In this document: piece after piece, positions 26,748 through 36,428 of the stretch
How positions within the stretch are numbered: the stretch's first letter is position 1
Layout: the number at the start of each line of letters is the position of its first letter
Source of the DNA: Sandaracinomonas limnophila
GTDB lineage: Bacteria; Bacteroidota; Bacteroidia; Cytophagales; Spirosomataceae
Reading direction: 5' to 3'
Assembly (NCBI RefSeq): GCF_004005965.1
Contig: NZ_SACY01000001.1
Span: forward strand, 310,001 to 374,000
Length of the DNA stretch: 64,000 nucleotides
The notes under the pieces: model-generated
The model's input: the letters and a program-made list of their open reading frames with translations, nothing else
The model's database searches: none
What the model was told of the DNA's origin: nothing
Program-made: the position numbers and the translations under genes

Positions 26748-29342
26748 TTATTTTGTAGTTGCTTGTACTAATAAATATAAACTAATTAGACTTGTTATTG
26801 TACCCGTATAAATATTCACCATGCTTGCAACTTGCTGTGCATTTTTTGTCATAGTTGGTATAATAATTTCGGAACCAGGCTTTATTTTAGGATATGATTT
26901 AAAAATTAAAAAACTTCTTGCTCTGTCAATGTTGCCATTTGCATAAATAACATAAGCACGTTTTCTAGCAGATTTTTGAGTAAAACCTCCAGAATGATTT
27001 ATATAATCTTTAAAATTAAAATTACTTTTATAGGCAACCGTTGTCGGATGTATTACTTCTCCACTAATTTTTACAGTTTGTTTTAAAATAGGAATATCTA
27101 TTACATCTCCATCTTCAACTGTTAAATCATCCACCCCCCCCGGATTTTTCAATAAATTATTTAAATCAATTCCAATTTTTTCAAATTCAATGGAATTGTT
27201 TTTATCGTTTGATTTAATCTGACTTGAAGAATTGTTAAGGTTATTTAGTTGATCTTCTCTCAAACTTCTTTCAAAGTCAGACTTTTTCCTTTTTCGCAAT
27301 AAACTCGCTCCTTCTAAATTTGCAATTAATGTTGGATTGCCAGCTCGAGTAATTAATGAACTTATTTTTTCATCTTTAATTTCAAGACCATAAACACCTG
27401 GATATTTTATCTCTCCTTTTACCGTTACAAATTGTTGAATTTGATAGGTAGAAGAAGACCTAATAAATACTTCATCAAAGGGCTCTAGTTTGAACTTTGA
27501 TGCATTTTGATCAAGATTTAAATCCTTATTAATTGAAAATTTGAAAATTTCTCCAATTTTATTCTGAATTAAATTATCTTCAGTAAAACTCTTATTTCTT
27601 CTTACGATTTCAACAATTCCTAAATTCGCTGATTCTCGTAGACCTCCAGCCTTCAAAATTAAATCTTCAACCGTCATATTATTAATGAACGGTATGGTTA
27701 ATTTATTTTGACGCTCTAACAATTTATTATTTGATTCTTCAGAAATTAAATTCGAATTAATTTCATTTTCAGTATTTAAATTATTTTCACCATTTTTATT
27801 ATTTTCTTCAAATTTATTTTCATCAATTTTTTCTGATGCAGTTTGAAGCTTTGAACTTATGCTCTTTGAAGTTTTATCTGACTTATTTTTAGATTCAATT
27901 TTTGTATTAATTTCCCCATGAATTGTTACAGTAAAATTCTCCTTTAAATTGTCAATTCCAGATACAAAAATCTCATCTTCCCTTTTTAAATTAATATCTT
28001 CAGATTTTTTTGACAATAAATCATTGTAATTAACTGCAAGGTTTTCAAAGGTGTTGTCATTTTTTAAGCGCTTTATTAAAATTCTAGAAGTAAATGCATT
28101 TTCTTTGAAACCACCAGATTTACTAATTAACGAAAGTAATGTTGGACAATTTTCTAGCGAATAGTATCCTGGTCTCCAAACTTCACCAAATATATTTAAT
28201 CGATTTTCATATCGATTTTCAGTAATCCCCTCTATGGAAATTTGATCACCAGCTTTTAATAAAAAACTTCCGGATAATTCTGTATTAACATCTAAAACTT
28301 TTCTTTCTTTATTAGTAAAACGAGTGATTTTAACATTTGCAGTGTAAGCATCTTCTGAAAATCCACCACCAAATAGATTGATTGCCTTCTCTAAGGTTTC
28401 GTTTTCAACAAATTCATATAGCATTGGACGTTTTATTTTTCCAATAATATTTATTCTATTTTGATACAATCCAACTTTTAAAATATCTCTATCTTCTAAC
28501 GTGAAATCATTTTTTAATATCCCTCCTAATAAATAATCGTATAAATCAATTGTACCAATTACTTTATTATTTCGTATAAGTTCTATCTTTCTAAAGGTTC
28601 CTTGGGTAGTAGGACCACCTGCTAAATACAATAGATTCATTGCCTTAGCTAAGGATGGAACAGTGTAAATTCCTGGATTCTCCACTTCACCTTGTACTAA
28701 AACATTAATTTGACGAATATTTCCAAGTGTAATACTTGCATACAAGTTGGTTGCACTTGCTCCACTTCCTTCTGATTTTAAACCTAAAAATATTTTCGAA
28801 AGCTTTGAGACAATTTTACGTTTTACTTCTTGTATAGTTAATCCACCTACATGTACATTTCCTATTTTGGGAATTTTAACCGTTCCTTCTGCATTTACAG
28901 ATAAAGTATAATGGTCTTCAGAGTACCCATAAATATCCACAATTAACTCATCGTCAGGTCCTACTATATAATTTGACGGAGTCGCAATTTTAAGATTTGG
29001 TTCAAAATATAAGTTTTTATTTGTGAAAATAGATTTACCGAAAATGTATTTTTGAAGCGTATCTTTTGGATTAACTTCAGAGATATAATTTTTACCACTA
29101 ATAGTAAGACTATCTTTAATTGGTTTGCCAGTTCCATTATTACTTAATTCTCTAGGTTTGACATTTGGTTTTGTCGGATTTTGAAGCGTATTATTTAAAT
29201 TAAGGCCATTACCTACAGGCGATAAATTGTTCATTGAATAAGGTAAGACTTGACTATATATTTTTGCTGAAACTGTGAAAAATAATATACTTAAGATTGT
29301 AAAAAAACGATTCACCTTTTTGAATTTTTGATTAGATTGCAA
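26748..29342 (-). CDS. Polysaccharide export outer-membrane protein with multiple SLBB domains (Wza-like)
   Basis: The protein has 864 residues, more than twice E. coli Wza (379). It has a signal peptide ([19 protein letters not shown]), a polysaccharide-export domain (about 124-210; [17 protein letters not shown]) and about six SLBB units starting near residues 213, 296, 381, 470, 640 and 735. A final hydrophobic segment follows. The fourth SLBB is split by a low-complexity Ser/Lys/Asn/Glu insert (about 479-547). No lipobox cysteine is visible. No ATG is available at the 5' end: TTG at 29342, or GTG at 29315, which gives a tidier signal peptide. It would form the outer-membrane conduit for the glycan exported by the downstream genes. 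Confidence 0.9.
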   Translation of the reverse strand: MQSNQKFKKVNRFFTILSILFFTVSAKIYSQVLPYSMNNLSPVGNGLNLNNTLQNPTKPNVKPRELSNNGTGKPIKDSLTISGKNYISEVNPKDTLQKYIFGKSIFTNKNLYFEPNLKIATPSNYIVGPDDELIVDIYGYSEDHYTLSVNAEGTVKIPKIGNVHVGGLTIQEVKRKIVSKLSKIFLGLKSEGSGASATNLYASITLGNIRQINVLVQGEVENPGIYTVPSLAKAMNLLYLAGGPTTQGTFRKIELIRNNKVIGTIDLYDYLLGGILKNDFTLEDRDILKVGLYQNRINIIGKIKRPMLYEFVENETLEKAINLFGGGFSEDAYTANVKITRFTNKERKVLDVNTELSGSFLLKAGDQISIEGITENRYENRLNIFGEVWRPGYYSLENCPTLLSLISKSGGFKENAFTSRILIKRLKNDNTFENLAVNYNDLLSKKSEDINLKREDEIFVSGIDNLKENFTVTIHGEINTKIESKNKSDKTSKSISSKLQTASEKIDENKFEENNKNGENNLNTENEINSNLISEESNNKLLERQNKLTIPFINNMTVEDLILKAGGLRESANLGIVEIVRRNKSFTEDNLIQNKIGEIFKFSINKDLNLDQNASKFKLEPFDEVFIRSSSTYQIQQFVTVKGEIKYPGVYGLEIKDEKISSLITRAGNPTLIANLEGASLLRKRKKSDFERSLREDQLNNLNNSSSQIKSNDKNNSIEFEKIGIDLNNLLKNPGGVDDLTVEDGDVIDIPILKQTVKISGEVIHPTTVAYKSNFNFKDYINHSGGFTQKSARKRAYVIYANGNIDRARSFLIFKSYPKIKPGSEIIIPTMTKNAQQVASMVNIYTGTITSLISLYLLVQATTK

Positions 29343-29373
29343 TTTAATTGAATTTTTTCAAAAAGTAAACAAA

Positions 29374-31260
29374 ATGGCTGGTGAGGAAATAACAAATCAA
29401 GAACCAATCTATAACGACGATAGTATACGTTCTCTTGATTGGAAAGAACATATCAGGCTTCGCCCAGGTATGTACATTGGTAAACTTGGAGATGGATCAT
29501 CTTCTGATGATGGTATATATGTGTTGGTAAAGGAAATTATGGACAATTCCATAGACGAACACATGATGGGATATGGTAAAAATATTGATGTTAAAATTTC
29601 AGAGCATAGAGTAGAGGTTCGAGATTTTGGTAGAGGAATTCCTCTGGGTAAGGTGATTGACTGCGTTTCGAAAATTAACACAGGTGGTAAATACGACTCC
29701 GGGGCCTTCCAAAAATCAGTTGGATTAAATGGGGTTGGTACCAAAGCAACAAATGCTTTATCAAGCTATTTTCGAGTACAATCTCATAGAGAGGGTAAAA
29801 CAAAATGGGCTGAATTTAACAAAGGTGAATTGACGAACGAGTCCAAAAATTTTGAAGATTCTACCTCTAAAAGTGGTACATTTATTTGTTTCGAACCTGA
29901 TAATACTATTTTTAAAAATTACCATTTTATCCCCCAATTCCTAGATAGTTTATTTTGGAATTACGCTTACTTAAATGCTGGCTTAACCATTAATTTTAAT
30001 GGCCAAAAGTATTTTTCTCAAAATGGTTTACTTGATTTATTATCCAAAAAAACGAATGCTGAAGAAAACAGATACCCCATTATTCATTTAAAGGGAAATG
30101 ATATTGAATTGGCCATAACTCATAATAATCAATACGGTGAAGAATATTATTCTTTTGTAAATGGACAAAATACTACCCAGGGAGGAACCCATTTGGCAGC
30201 TTTCCGTGAAGCAATTGTAAGGACTGTACGTGAGTTTTATAAAAAGGACTTTGATCCTTCTGATGTCCGTGCAAGTATAGTCGGTTCAATTGCAATAAGA
30301 GTACAAGAACCTGTTTTTGAATCACAAACCAAAACAAAATTAGGCTCCACTAATTTATCACCAGATTCAGAATCCCCTTCTGTACGTTCATTTGTTGGTG
30401 ATTTTGTAAAAACAGAACTTGATAATTTTTTACATAAAAACCCAAGTACTGCTGATGCCCTTTTAAAAAGAATTTTACAATCTGAACGTGAACGAAAAGA
30501 TATTGCGGGTATTAAAAAATTGGCCAACGAAAGAGCTAAAAAGGCGAATTTGCATAATAAAAAATTGAGAGATTGCAGGGTTCATTTAACAGATGAAAAA
30601 GCAGACAATAAACACGATTCCATTTTATTTATAACAGAAGGTGATTCTGCTTCTGGAAGTATTACCAAGGCACGAGATGTTCAAACTCAAGCAGTTTTTA
30701 GTTTAAGAGGAAAGCCTTTAAATTGTTTTGGCCTAACCAAAAAGATTGTTTACGAAAACGAAGAGTTTAATTTATTACAACATGCCTTAGATATTGAAGA
30801 TACGTTAGATAATCTTCGATATAATAAGATTGTCATTGCCACCGACGCTGATGTGGATGGGATGCACATTCGTCTTTTGATTTTAACTTTCTTTTTACAA
30901 TTTTTCCCTGATTTAGTTAGAAATGGTCATATTTTCATTTTGGAAACTCCCCTATTTAGAGTAAGAAATAAAAAGGAAACTATTTATTGTTATTCTGATG
31001 AGGAAAGAAGAAATGCAATTGAGAAATTAGGTCCTCGCCCAGAAATTACTCGATTTAAAGGTTTGGGTGAAATTTCACCTGAAGAATTTGGCAATTTTAT
31101 TGGAGAAGAAATAAAATTAGAACCCGTAATTCTTGAAAAGGATTTTACCATTCCTCAATTATTAACTTATTACATGGGCAAAAATACACCAGATCGCCAG
31201 AAATTTATTATTGAAAATTTAATTGTTGAAAAAGATCTGGAAGAAATAATGATTGCTTAG
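29374..31260 (+). CDS. parE: DNA topoisomerase IV subunit B (ParE)
   Basis: The ATPase subunit of topoisomerase IV, 628 residues. It shows a GHKL ATP-binding fold ([53 protein letters not shown]), a transducer domain, and a TOPRIM domain with [11 protein letters not shown] and [12 protein letters not shown], whose acids bind Mg2+. Length and the lack of a GyrB insertion fit ParE. It is divergent from the Wza-like gene (31 nt between starts) and 19 kb from parC. It overlaps the convergent TPR gene by 4 bp. Confidence 0.92.
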   Translation: MAGEEITNQEPIYNDDSIRSLDWKEHIRLRPGMYIGKLGDGSSSDDGIYVLVKEIMDNSIDEHMMGYGKNIDVKISEHRVEVRDFGRGIPLGKVIDCVSKINTGGKYDSGAFQKSVGLNGVGTKATNALSSYFRVQSHREGKTKWAEFNKGELTNESKNFEDSTSKSGTFICFEPDNTIFKNYHFIPQFLDSLFWNYAYLNAGLTINFNGQKYFSQNGLLDLLSKKTNAEENRYPIIHLKGNDIELAITHNNQYGEEYYSFVNGQNTTQGGTHLAAFREAIVRTVREFYKKDFDPSDVRASIVGSIAIRVQEPVFESQTKTKLGSTNLSPDSESPSVRSFVGDFVKTELDNFLHKNPSTADALLKRILQSERERKDIAGIKKLANERAKKANLHNKKLRDCRVHLTDEKADNKHDSILFITEGDSASGSITKARDVQTQAVFSLRGKPLNCFGLTKKIVYENEEFNLLQHALDIEDTLDNLRYNKIVIATDADVDGMHIRLLILTFFLQFFPDLVRNGHIFILETPLFRVRNKKETIYCYSDEERRNAIEKLGPRPEITRFKGLGEISPEEFGNFIGEEIKLEPVILEKDFTIPQLLTYYMGKNTPDRQKFIIENLIVEKDLEEIMIA

Positions 31261-31580
31261 AAATGAATATCCAAAAAGGCCTGAAGTTCTCTTCGGGCTT
31301 TTTCATTTTGTAAATCCTTTGCTAAGTCGATTCCCTTTTGTCCTATATATTCTAATTCCTCTTGGCTTTGATTTATCTTACAAGTAATCGCAAAGTCTAA
31401 ATAAGTTAAATAAGTAGGTAGATATCCTGGAAATTGATTTAGAATTTTCCTGAATTCAGAATTTGCATCTTCTATCCTATTTTCTTTTTTATACTCAAGA
31501 GCCAATAAATAATAATTAAATGGATCTTGAGGCTCTTTTTTGATCTCTTCCTGAAGAAATTTTAAGTTACTTTCTTTCAT
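31257..31580 (-). CDS. Small tetratricopeptide-repeat protein
   Basis: A 107-residue, largely helical cytoplasmic protein with about two TPR units ([24 protein letters not shown] and [11 protein letters not shown]). There is no signal peptide. Comparable short TPR proteins are common in Bacteroidota and probably serve as protein-binding adaptors; I cannot name a partner. I chose the ATG at 31580; a TTG at 31589 would add three residues. It is divergent from etfB with 44 nt between starts, a spacer that holds a perfect palindrome. Confidence 0.7.
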   Translation of the reverse strand: MKESNLKFLQEEIKKEPQDPFNYYLLALEYKKENRIEDANSEFRKILNQFPGYLPTYLTYLDFAITCKINQSQEELEYIGQKGIDLAKDLQNEKARRELQAFLDIHF

Positions 31581-31594
31581 TTTTAACAAATAAA

Positions 31595-31612
31595 TAGTAT
31601 GCTTGCATACTA
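31595..31612. promoter_or_regulatory. Palindromic operator candidate upstream of etfBA
   Basis: A perfect inverted repeat, TAGTATGC-TT-GCATACTA, sits 12 nt before the etfB ATG and 14 nt before the divergent TPR gene start. The 8-bp arms with a 2-bp centre are suited to a dimeric regulator of the TetR or GntR type. The arms are too AT-rich and the loop too small for a good terminator. Confidence 0.5.
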
Positions 31613-31624
31613 ATTTAAAATAAT

Positions 31625-32359
31625 ATGAATATACTCGTTTGTATTGGCATCGTTCCTGATACTACCTCAAAATTACAAATAGATTCAAGCACAAACAAAA
31701 TTGATTATAACGGTCTAACAATGATTATTGGGCCTTATGAGGAATATGCTTTATCTAGGGCCGTAGAAATTAAAGAGCAGGTAGGTGCCAATGTTTCGGT
31801 TATATATGTTGGTGAGGATGCATCTTCAGAGCAAGTTTTGAGAAAATGTCTTGCAATTGGTGCAGATGAAGCTTTTTGGATCAAAACTGCTGCAGTATCT
31901 TCAAGGCAGGTAGCCAATGAAATATATAATTTTTTACAAACAAAAAAGTATGATTTAATTTTAACTGGAAAAGAGTCAATTGATACGAACTCGGGTTTAA
32001 TGCCTAATTTATTGGCTTTAAAATTGAACATCCCCTATTTCACGCCAGTAATGAAATTAGAACTAATAGGAAATTCAAGCGTGCAAATAAAAGTGGAGGT
32101 TGAAGAAGGAACTGCTGAAATTGAGGTTAATTTACCTCTGATCCTTGGTTGTCAAGAACCAATTGCTGAATGGAAAATTCCTTCCATGAGAGGAATTATG
32201 TCTGCAAGGACTAAACCACTTACAATTTTAGATCCATTAGGGGTAAAATCTTCAAATAGTATATCTGATCAAGTAATAAGCAAACAAAGACTTCAGAAAA
32301 AAATTGAAATGGATTCTATAAATGATTTAGTAAATGTTATTAACCAAATAAATAAATAG
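31625..32359 (+). CDS. etfB: Electron transfer flavoprotein beta subunit
   Basis: A 244-residue ETF beta chain. It has the N-terminal MNILVCIGIVPDT, GPYEEYALSRAVEIKEQ, and a KESIDTNSGLMPNLLALKLNIPYFTPV region that contacts AMP and the alpha chain, then IPSMRGIMSARTKPL. With EtfA it accepts electrons from acyl-CoA dehydrogenases and passes them to the respiratory chain via ETF:quinone oxidoreductase. It is 3 nt upstream of etfA and preceded by the palindrome. Confidence 0.93.
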   Translation: MNILVCIGIVPDTTSKLQIDSSTNKIDYNGLTMIIGPYEEYALSRAVEIKEQVGANVSVIYVGEDASSEQVLRKCLAIGADEAFWIKTAAVSSRQVANEIYNFLQTKKYDLILTGKESIDTNSGLMPNLLALKLNIPYFTPVMKLELIGNSSVQIKVEVEEGTAEIEVNLPLILGCQEPIAEWKIPSMRGIMSARTKPLTILDPLGVKSSNSISDQVISKQRLQKKIEMDSINDLVNVINQINK

Positions 32360-32362
32360 AAT

Positions 32363-33283
32363 ATGAATCATCAACTAATTATTTGTGAGCCTAAAAATAG
32401 TAGAATTTCTGATTCTATTATAAATTTACTCAGCACAATCAAAGCAGATTCAATTCACTTATTAGTGATTTGTGAGAATAACGTTATATACAATATTCCT
32501 TTCATCGAAAATTTAACAATTTCAGGTGTAAAAAAATCAAATAATTCATTTGATTTCTTTGACTTTGAATTGGTAAAACAAAATTTTACAGACGAAAGCA
32601 ATTTTATCTATTTTGAAGCTACTAAAAGATGTACCCAATTGGCTTCCCTTTTAGCAGAAATTTTTGATACTGAGATACGAATGAATGTAGATTCAGTATC
32701 CAATGAACAATATACTGTTCAAATATTTTCTGGAAAGGCAAAAACAACTTATTCGGTTCTTCAGGATAAACCCAATATTCTAGGAATTGTTTCAAATTTC
32801 AGTTCCAATTTTGCTATTAGTGATTTTAAAGAAGTTCAAATATCAAATTGGGTTGAAATTGACAATAAACCTGCTCAGGTGAAAATTTTAGATTTGCAAA
32901 AAAGTAATTCGGGTATTTCATTAAAAGATGCCAAGGTTGTTGTTGGAGCAGGAAGAGGTATGAAAGCTCCAGAAAATTGGGGAATTATAGAAGACTTAGC
33001 TAAAAAATTAAATGCCGGCTTAGCATGTTCAAAACCTGTCTCAGATATTAATTGGAGACCGCATCATGAACATGTTGGCCAAACAGGCATTAAAATTTCT
33101 CCTAAATTATATATTGCCTGTGGAATATCAGGGGCAATTCAACATTTAGCTGGAGTAAATGGTTCTGAAATAATTGTAGTAATTAATAATGACCCAGAGG
33201 CCCCCTTTCATAAAAATGCCGATTATTATATAACCGAAGATTTATTTAAAGTAATTCCTAGCTTGTTAAATAATCTTAATTAG
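32363..33283 (+). CDS. etfA: Electron transfer flavoprotein alpha subunit
   Basis: A 306-residue ETF alpha chain. The C-terminal FAD-binding domain is clear: VVGAGRGMK, LNAGLACSKPVSD, VGQTGIKISPKLYIACGISGAIQH, INNDPEAPFHKNADYYITED. The N-terminal domain is diverged, as usual. It binds FAD and forms the heterodimer with EtfB. The next gene follows after 45 nt with its own -7 box. Confidence 0.93.
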   Translation: MNHQLIICEPKNSRISDSIINLLSTIKADSIHLLVICENNVIYNIPFIENLTISGVKKSNNSFDFFDFELVKQNFTDESNFIYFEATKRCTQLASLLAEIFDTEIRMNVDSVSNEQYTVQIFSGKAKTTYSVLQDKPNILGIVSNFSSNFAISDFKEVQISNWVEIDNKPAQVKILDLQKSNSGISLKDAKVVVGAGRGMKAPENWGIIEDLAKKLNAGLACSKPVSDINWRPHHEHVGQTGIKISPKLYIACGISGAIQHLAGVNGSEIIVVINNDPEAPFHKNADYYITEDLFKVIPSLLNNLN

Positions 33284-33305
33284 CCAAATATTAGCTAAAA
33301 ATTAG

Positions 33306-33313
33306 TAAATTTG
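33306..33313 (+). promoter_or_regulatory. -7 box (TAAATTTG) before the BFN-ftsX-uppP-truB-ribF run
   Basis: An exact TAnnTTTG match 15 nt before the TTG start at 33329. A transcript starting 5-7 nt downstream would have a leader of only about 9 nt. No clear -33 TTTG is seen at the usual distance. Confidence 0.4.
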
Positions 33314-33328
33314 TATTTTTAGTTAGTA

Positions 33329-33892
33329 TTGGAAAAACAACTGTCTTTATCGGTCGTCTCATTATCGCCTAGTGACTTAGGTTCAAATTCATACATTCTT
33401 TTAATGAAGTGTAATGAAATTGACCAATATGTATTTCCAATAATCATTGGTCAATTAGAAGCCCAGGTAATTTCTATTTTGTTAGAAGGTTTAGAGGTAG
33501 TTAGACCTCTTACCCATCAATTAATTTATAAAATTCTGGAAGAAGCTGAACTTCAAATTGATAAGGTTGAGATTGTTGATTTTAAGCAAGGAATTTTTTA
33601 TTCAAATTTAAGTTTAAAAGGCGAATTTAAAAATATTGAATTAGATGCAAGACCCTCAGATTCCATCGCGCTTGCTATACAAGCTAATTCAAAAATTTAC
33701 ATCAAAGAGCAGTTATTAAAAGAAATATGTATTCCAATGGAAGACAATCTTTTAGAGGAATCTATTGATGAAATAGAGAAACCTCTTAATTTGGTAGATT
33801 TGGAAAAACAGCTTCAAAGTGCAATTGATAAAGAAGATTATGAAGTAGCGGCTAATTTAAGAGATCAAATAGAAAAATTTAAAAATAAATGA
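33329..33892 (+). CDS. Bifunctional nuclease family (BFN/DUF151) protein with C-terminal UVR motif
   Basis: A 187-residue protein. Residues 1-130 are the DUF151 domain (YVFPIIIGQLEAQVISILLEGLEVVRPLTHQLI, LDARPSDSIALAIQ). Residues about 152-186 form a UvrB/UvrC (UVR) helical hairpin (LQSAIDKEDYEVAANLRDQIEK). Plant BFN1 relatives and the Thermotoga protein were described as nucleases or structural folds; function in Bacteroidota is not settled. The start must be TTG at 33329, because an in-frame TAG lies at 33320 and only TTA and GTA intervene. It overlaps ftsX by ATGA. Confidence 0.85.
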   Translation: MEKQLSLSVVSLSPSDLGSNSYILLMKCNEIDQYVFPIIIGQLEAQVISILLEGLEVVRPLTHQLIYKILEEAELQIDKVEIVDFKQGIFYSNLSLKGEFKNIELDARPSDSIALAIQANSKIYIKEQLLKEICIPMEDNLLEESIDEIEKPLNLVDLEKQLQSAIDKEDYEVAANLRDQIEKFKNK

Positions 33893-34770
33893 AATATTCA
33901 AAGTCTAAACCATTGTCAACAAGCATTTTGTTGATTTTTTCTTTGAGCGTATTATATATTGTTCTTTCTATCTTTATCCAAATTATTTTTGGATTAGGGC
34001 AATTTACCAATGAACTTAAGAAAGAGATAAAGCTTTATGTGTATGTGGATGATTCACTTTCTTTACAGCAAGTAGATAGTTTAAAAAACCAATTGCAACA
34101 ATTGCGATTTGTTGATAAGGAAAAACAAAACTCAATCGTTTTAACTTCTAAAGATCAAATTGCAAGAGATTTTCTTGCTTCAAGTCATGAGGATTATCAA
34201 AATTTATTGGGAGAGGAAAATCCTTTTAAAAATTTGCTAACTATTGATATTTCAAACAGTTACAAGAGTTCGATTAAAGTTGATTCTATTGCAAATTTAC
34301 TAAGAAGTATAAATGGAATATATGAAGTAACCTACCCTTCTTCTTTTTTACATTTACTTATACAGAAAACAAAAACGATTTCTGTTATTTTATTTGCATT
34401 AGCTTTAGTGATTATTTTAATTACTTATTTTCAAATTTCAAATTATATACGTTTGGTCATACATTCCAATAGAGTATTGATTAAATCTATGCAATTGCTT
34501 GGTTCTACTGATTCTTATATTCGAAAACCATATTTGCTAGAAAATCTTAAAAATGTGTTTCTTAGTTCAATAATTGGAATTATAGTTTTAAACGGTTTTT
34601 ATTTTTATTTAGGTAATAATATTCCTGAAATCAATGCCTTCATTTTTTCAAATCAAAATTTATTAATCGTATTGGGATTAAGTTTTGTGATTTTGTTTAT
34701 TTTTTCATTTGTTTCTACAATATTTTCAATTAATAAGTACTTATCCATTCAAAGAACAAATTTGTTTTAA
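33889..34770 (+). CDS. ftsX: Cell-division permease-like protein FtsX
   Basis: A 293-residue membrane protein with the FtsX layout: N-terminal helix (residues 11-38), periplasmic domain (ELKKEIKLYVYVDD ... RSINGIYEVTYPS), then three C-terminal helices (about 165-185, 222-245, 255-280). With the ATPase FtsE it signals across the membrane to peptidoglycan hydrolases at the septum. ftsE is not adjacent. The order ftsX, DUF3098, uppP is a conserved Bacteroidota arrangement. Confidence 0.9.
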   Translation: MKYSKSKPLSTSILLIFSLSVLYIVLSIFIQIIFGLGQFTNELKKEIKLYVYVDDSLSLQQVDSLKNQLQQLRFVDKEKQNSIVLTSKDQIARDFLASSHEDYQNLLGEENPFKNLLTIDISNSYKSSIKVDSIANLLRSINGIYEVTYPSSFLHLLIQKTKTISVILFALALVIILITYFQISNYIRLVIHSNRVLIKSMQLLGSTDSYIRKPYLLENLKNVFLSSIIGIIVLNGFYFYLGNNIPEINAFIFSNQNLLIVLGLSFVILFIFSFVSTIFSINKYLSIQRTNLF

Positions 34771-34774
34771 TCCT

Positions 34775-34969
34775 ATGAAATTTCCATTAGATAGTAAAAG
34801 AATAAAAATATTGTTAGCAGGTATTGTTACAATGTTTATTGGTTTTTTTGTAATGACTTTAGATAAATCTGAATTTGGAATGGGCTTTTTAGGCATCACC
34901 CTAGGACCTATTTTAGTTTTAATTGGTTTATTAATTCCTGTTTTTTCTCTTTTTTCTATTAAAAAATGA
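34775..34969 (+). CDS. DUF3098 family small membrane protein
   Basis: A 64-residue protein with two hydrophobic helices (IKILLAGIVTMFIGFFVMTL and LGPILVLIGLLIPVFSLFSI). Its size and position between ftsX and uppP are those of DUF3098 in Bacteroidota. The function is unknown; an accessory role in envelope synthesis is inferred from context only. The ATG at 34775 lies 4 nt after the ftsX stop; the frame is open further back inside ftsX but is not needed. The stop overlaps uppP by ATGA. Confidence 0.85.
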   Translation: MKFPLDSKRIKILLAGIVTMFIGFFVMTLDKSEFGMGFLGITLGPILVLIGLLIPVFSLFSIKK

Positions 34970-35754
34970 TTTCAAATTTCTTGTCATTCATTTTGGGACT
35001 TATCGAAGGTCTAACTGAATTTTTACCCATTTCTTCTACCGCGCATTTACTTGTAGCTGAAAAAATATTGGCAATAAAATCGAATCATTTTACTAATTTT
35101 TACACCATATTTATTCAACTAGGAGCAATTTCAGCAGTTCCTGTTTTATATTTTAAACGTTTGATTAAATCTATTAAGATTTATATTTTTATCATTTTAT
35201 CCTTTATACCTGCAGCTATTTTTGGTGTATTGTTTGATGATTTTTTAGAATCATTATTTTCAGGTTATTGGTTTATTGTAGGTTCTTGGTTTTTGGGTGG
35301 TATTATTCTTTTATATATTGATAAATGGCTAAAACCTAATGAAAGTAAAATTCAATTAGAAGATGATTTAAATCCATTCAATGCCATAAAAATTGGTTTA
35401 TTTCAGTGTTTAGCTATGATACCGGGAGTTTCAAGATCCGGTGCCTCTATTGTAGGCGGAAGAATTACAGGATTGAGCCATAAAAATGCTGTTGAATTTT
35501 CTTTTTTATTAGGAATGCCAACTATATTAGGGGCAAGTTGTAAAAAGTTATTAGATTATAAAGACGAAATTCATACTTTCATTCAACCCGATTATATCAT
35601 TAGCCTTTCTATAGGTTTTTTTGTAAGTTTTATTGTCGCATTTCTCACGATTAGATGGATGGTGAATTTTGTTTCTACTAATGGATTTAAAGTTTTCGGA
35701 TATTATCGAATTATTACAGCAGTTATTTTAGCACTTTATTTGGTTTGGAATTAG
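34966..35754 (+). CDS. uppP: Undecaprenyl-diphosphatase UppP (BacA)
   Basis: A 262-residue polytopic enzyme that recycles undecaprenyl pyrophosphate to the monophosphate carrier used for peptidoglycan, O-antigen and capsule. Both catalytic motifs are intact: GLIEGLTEFLPISSTAHLL (glutamates and serine) near the N-terminus and MIPGVSRSGASIVGG (PGxSRSG) in the second half. It overlaps truB by 10 bp. It supplies the same lipid carrier used by the WecA-like and Wzm/Wzt systems in this window. Confidence 0.95.
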   Translation: MISNFLSFILGLIEGLTEFLPISSTAHLLVAEKILAIKSNHFTNFYTIFIQLGAISAVPVLYFKRLIKSIKIYIFIILSFIPAAIFGVLFDDFLESLFSGYWFIVGSWFLGGIILLYIDKWLKPNESKIQLEDDLNPFNAIKIGLFQCLAMIPGVSRSGASIVGGRITGLSHKNAVEFSFLLGMPTILGASCKKLLDYKDEIHTFIQPDYIISLSIGFFVSFIVAFLTIRWMVNFVSTNGFKVFGYYRIITAVILALYLVWN

Positions 35755-36428
35755 TAGAAGATAAATTTTATTTAATAGATAAACCGGCCACGTGGACTTC
35801 TTTTGACATTGTTAAAAAAATGAAGTTTGCTGGTCGATTTAAAAAAATTGGACATGCAGGTACTTTAGATCCTTTAGCAACTGGCTTGTTGATTGTTTGC
35901 ACTGGAAAATACACTAAAAAAATTGAATATTTTCAATCCCTCCCAAAGATCTACGAGGGTATTTTAGTTTTGGGTAAAACTACTCCTAGTATTGATTTAG
36001 AAACAGAATTTGATTCGGAGGAGTATCCTATTAATCACATTTCAAAAGATTTAATGGAATCTGTTATTACAAAACTTACCGGTGAAATAATTCAAGTACC
36101 TCCAATATATTCAGCGATAAAACAAGATGGTAAAAGATTATTTGTTCATGCTAGAAAAGGAGTTCAGGAGTCGGAATTGGAAATAAAAACAAGAAATGTT
36201 ATTGTTTATTCTTTTGACATTGACTCATCAAATTTTCCAGAAATACAATTTACAATCAAGTGTTCCAAGGGAACATATATCAGAAGTTTAGTTCGCGATT
36301 TTGGTAAATTATGTGGAAGTGGTGCATATATGAAATCTTTACGTCGTACGCATATTGGGGAATATTCGGTGCTTAGTGCGCAAAATATTCAGGATTTTGA
36401 CAGTGAGAAATATGAAACTTTACCGTAA
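35745..36428 (+). CDS. truB: tRNA pseudouridine(55) synthase TruB
   Basis: A 227-residue TruB that makes pseudouridine 55 in the T-loop of tRNAs. The catalytic Asp42 lies in KIGHAGTLDPLATGLLIV; YLIDKPATWTSFDIV, VPPIYSAIKQDGKRLFVHARKG and KGTYIRSLVRDFG are typical. The only start that retains the N-terminal LIDKP motif is TTG at 35745, inside the uppP end. It overlaps ribF by 17 bp. Confidence 0.94.
   Translation: MELVEDKFYLIDKPATWTSFDIVKKMKFAGRFKKIGHAGTLDPLATGLLIVCTGKYTKKIEYFQSLPKIYEGILVLGKTTPSIDLETEFDSEEYPINHISKDLMESVITKLTGEIIQVPPIYSAIKQDGKRLFVHARKGVQESELEIKTRNVIVYSFDIDSSNFPEIQFTIKCSKGTYIRSLVRDFGKLCGSGAYMKSLRRTHIGEYSVLSAQNIQDFDSEKYETLP

Noticed and set aside
36355-36411. Extended N-terminus for RibF
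   Set aside because: The 19 extra residues lie inside truB and do not resemble RibF; the ATG at 36412 fits the family.
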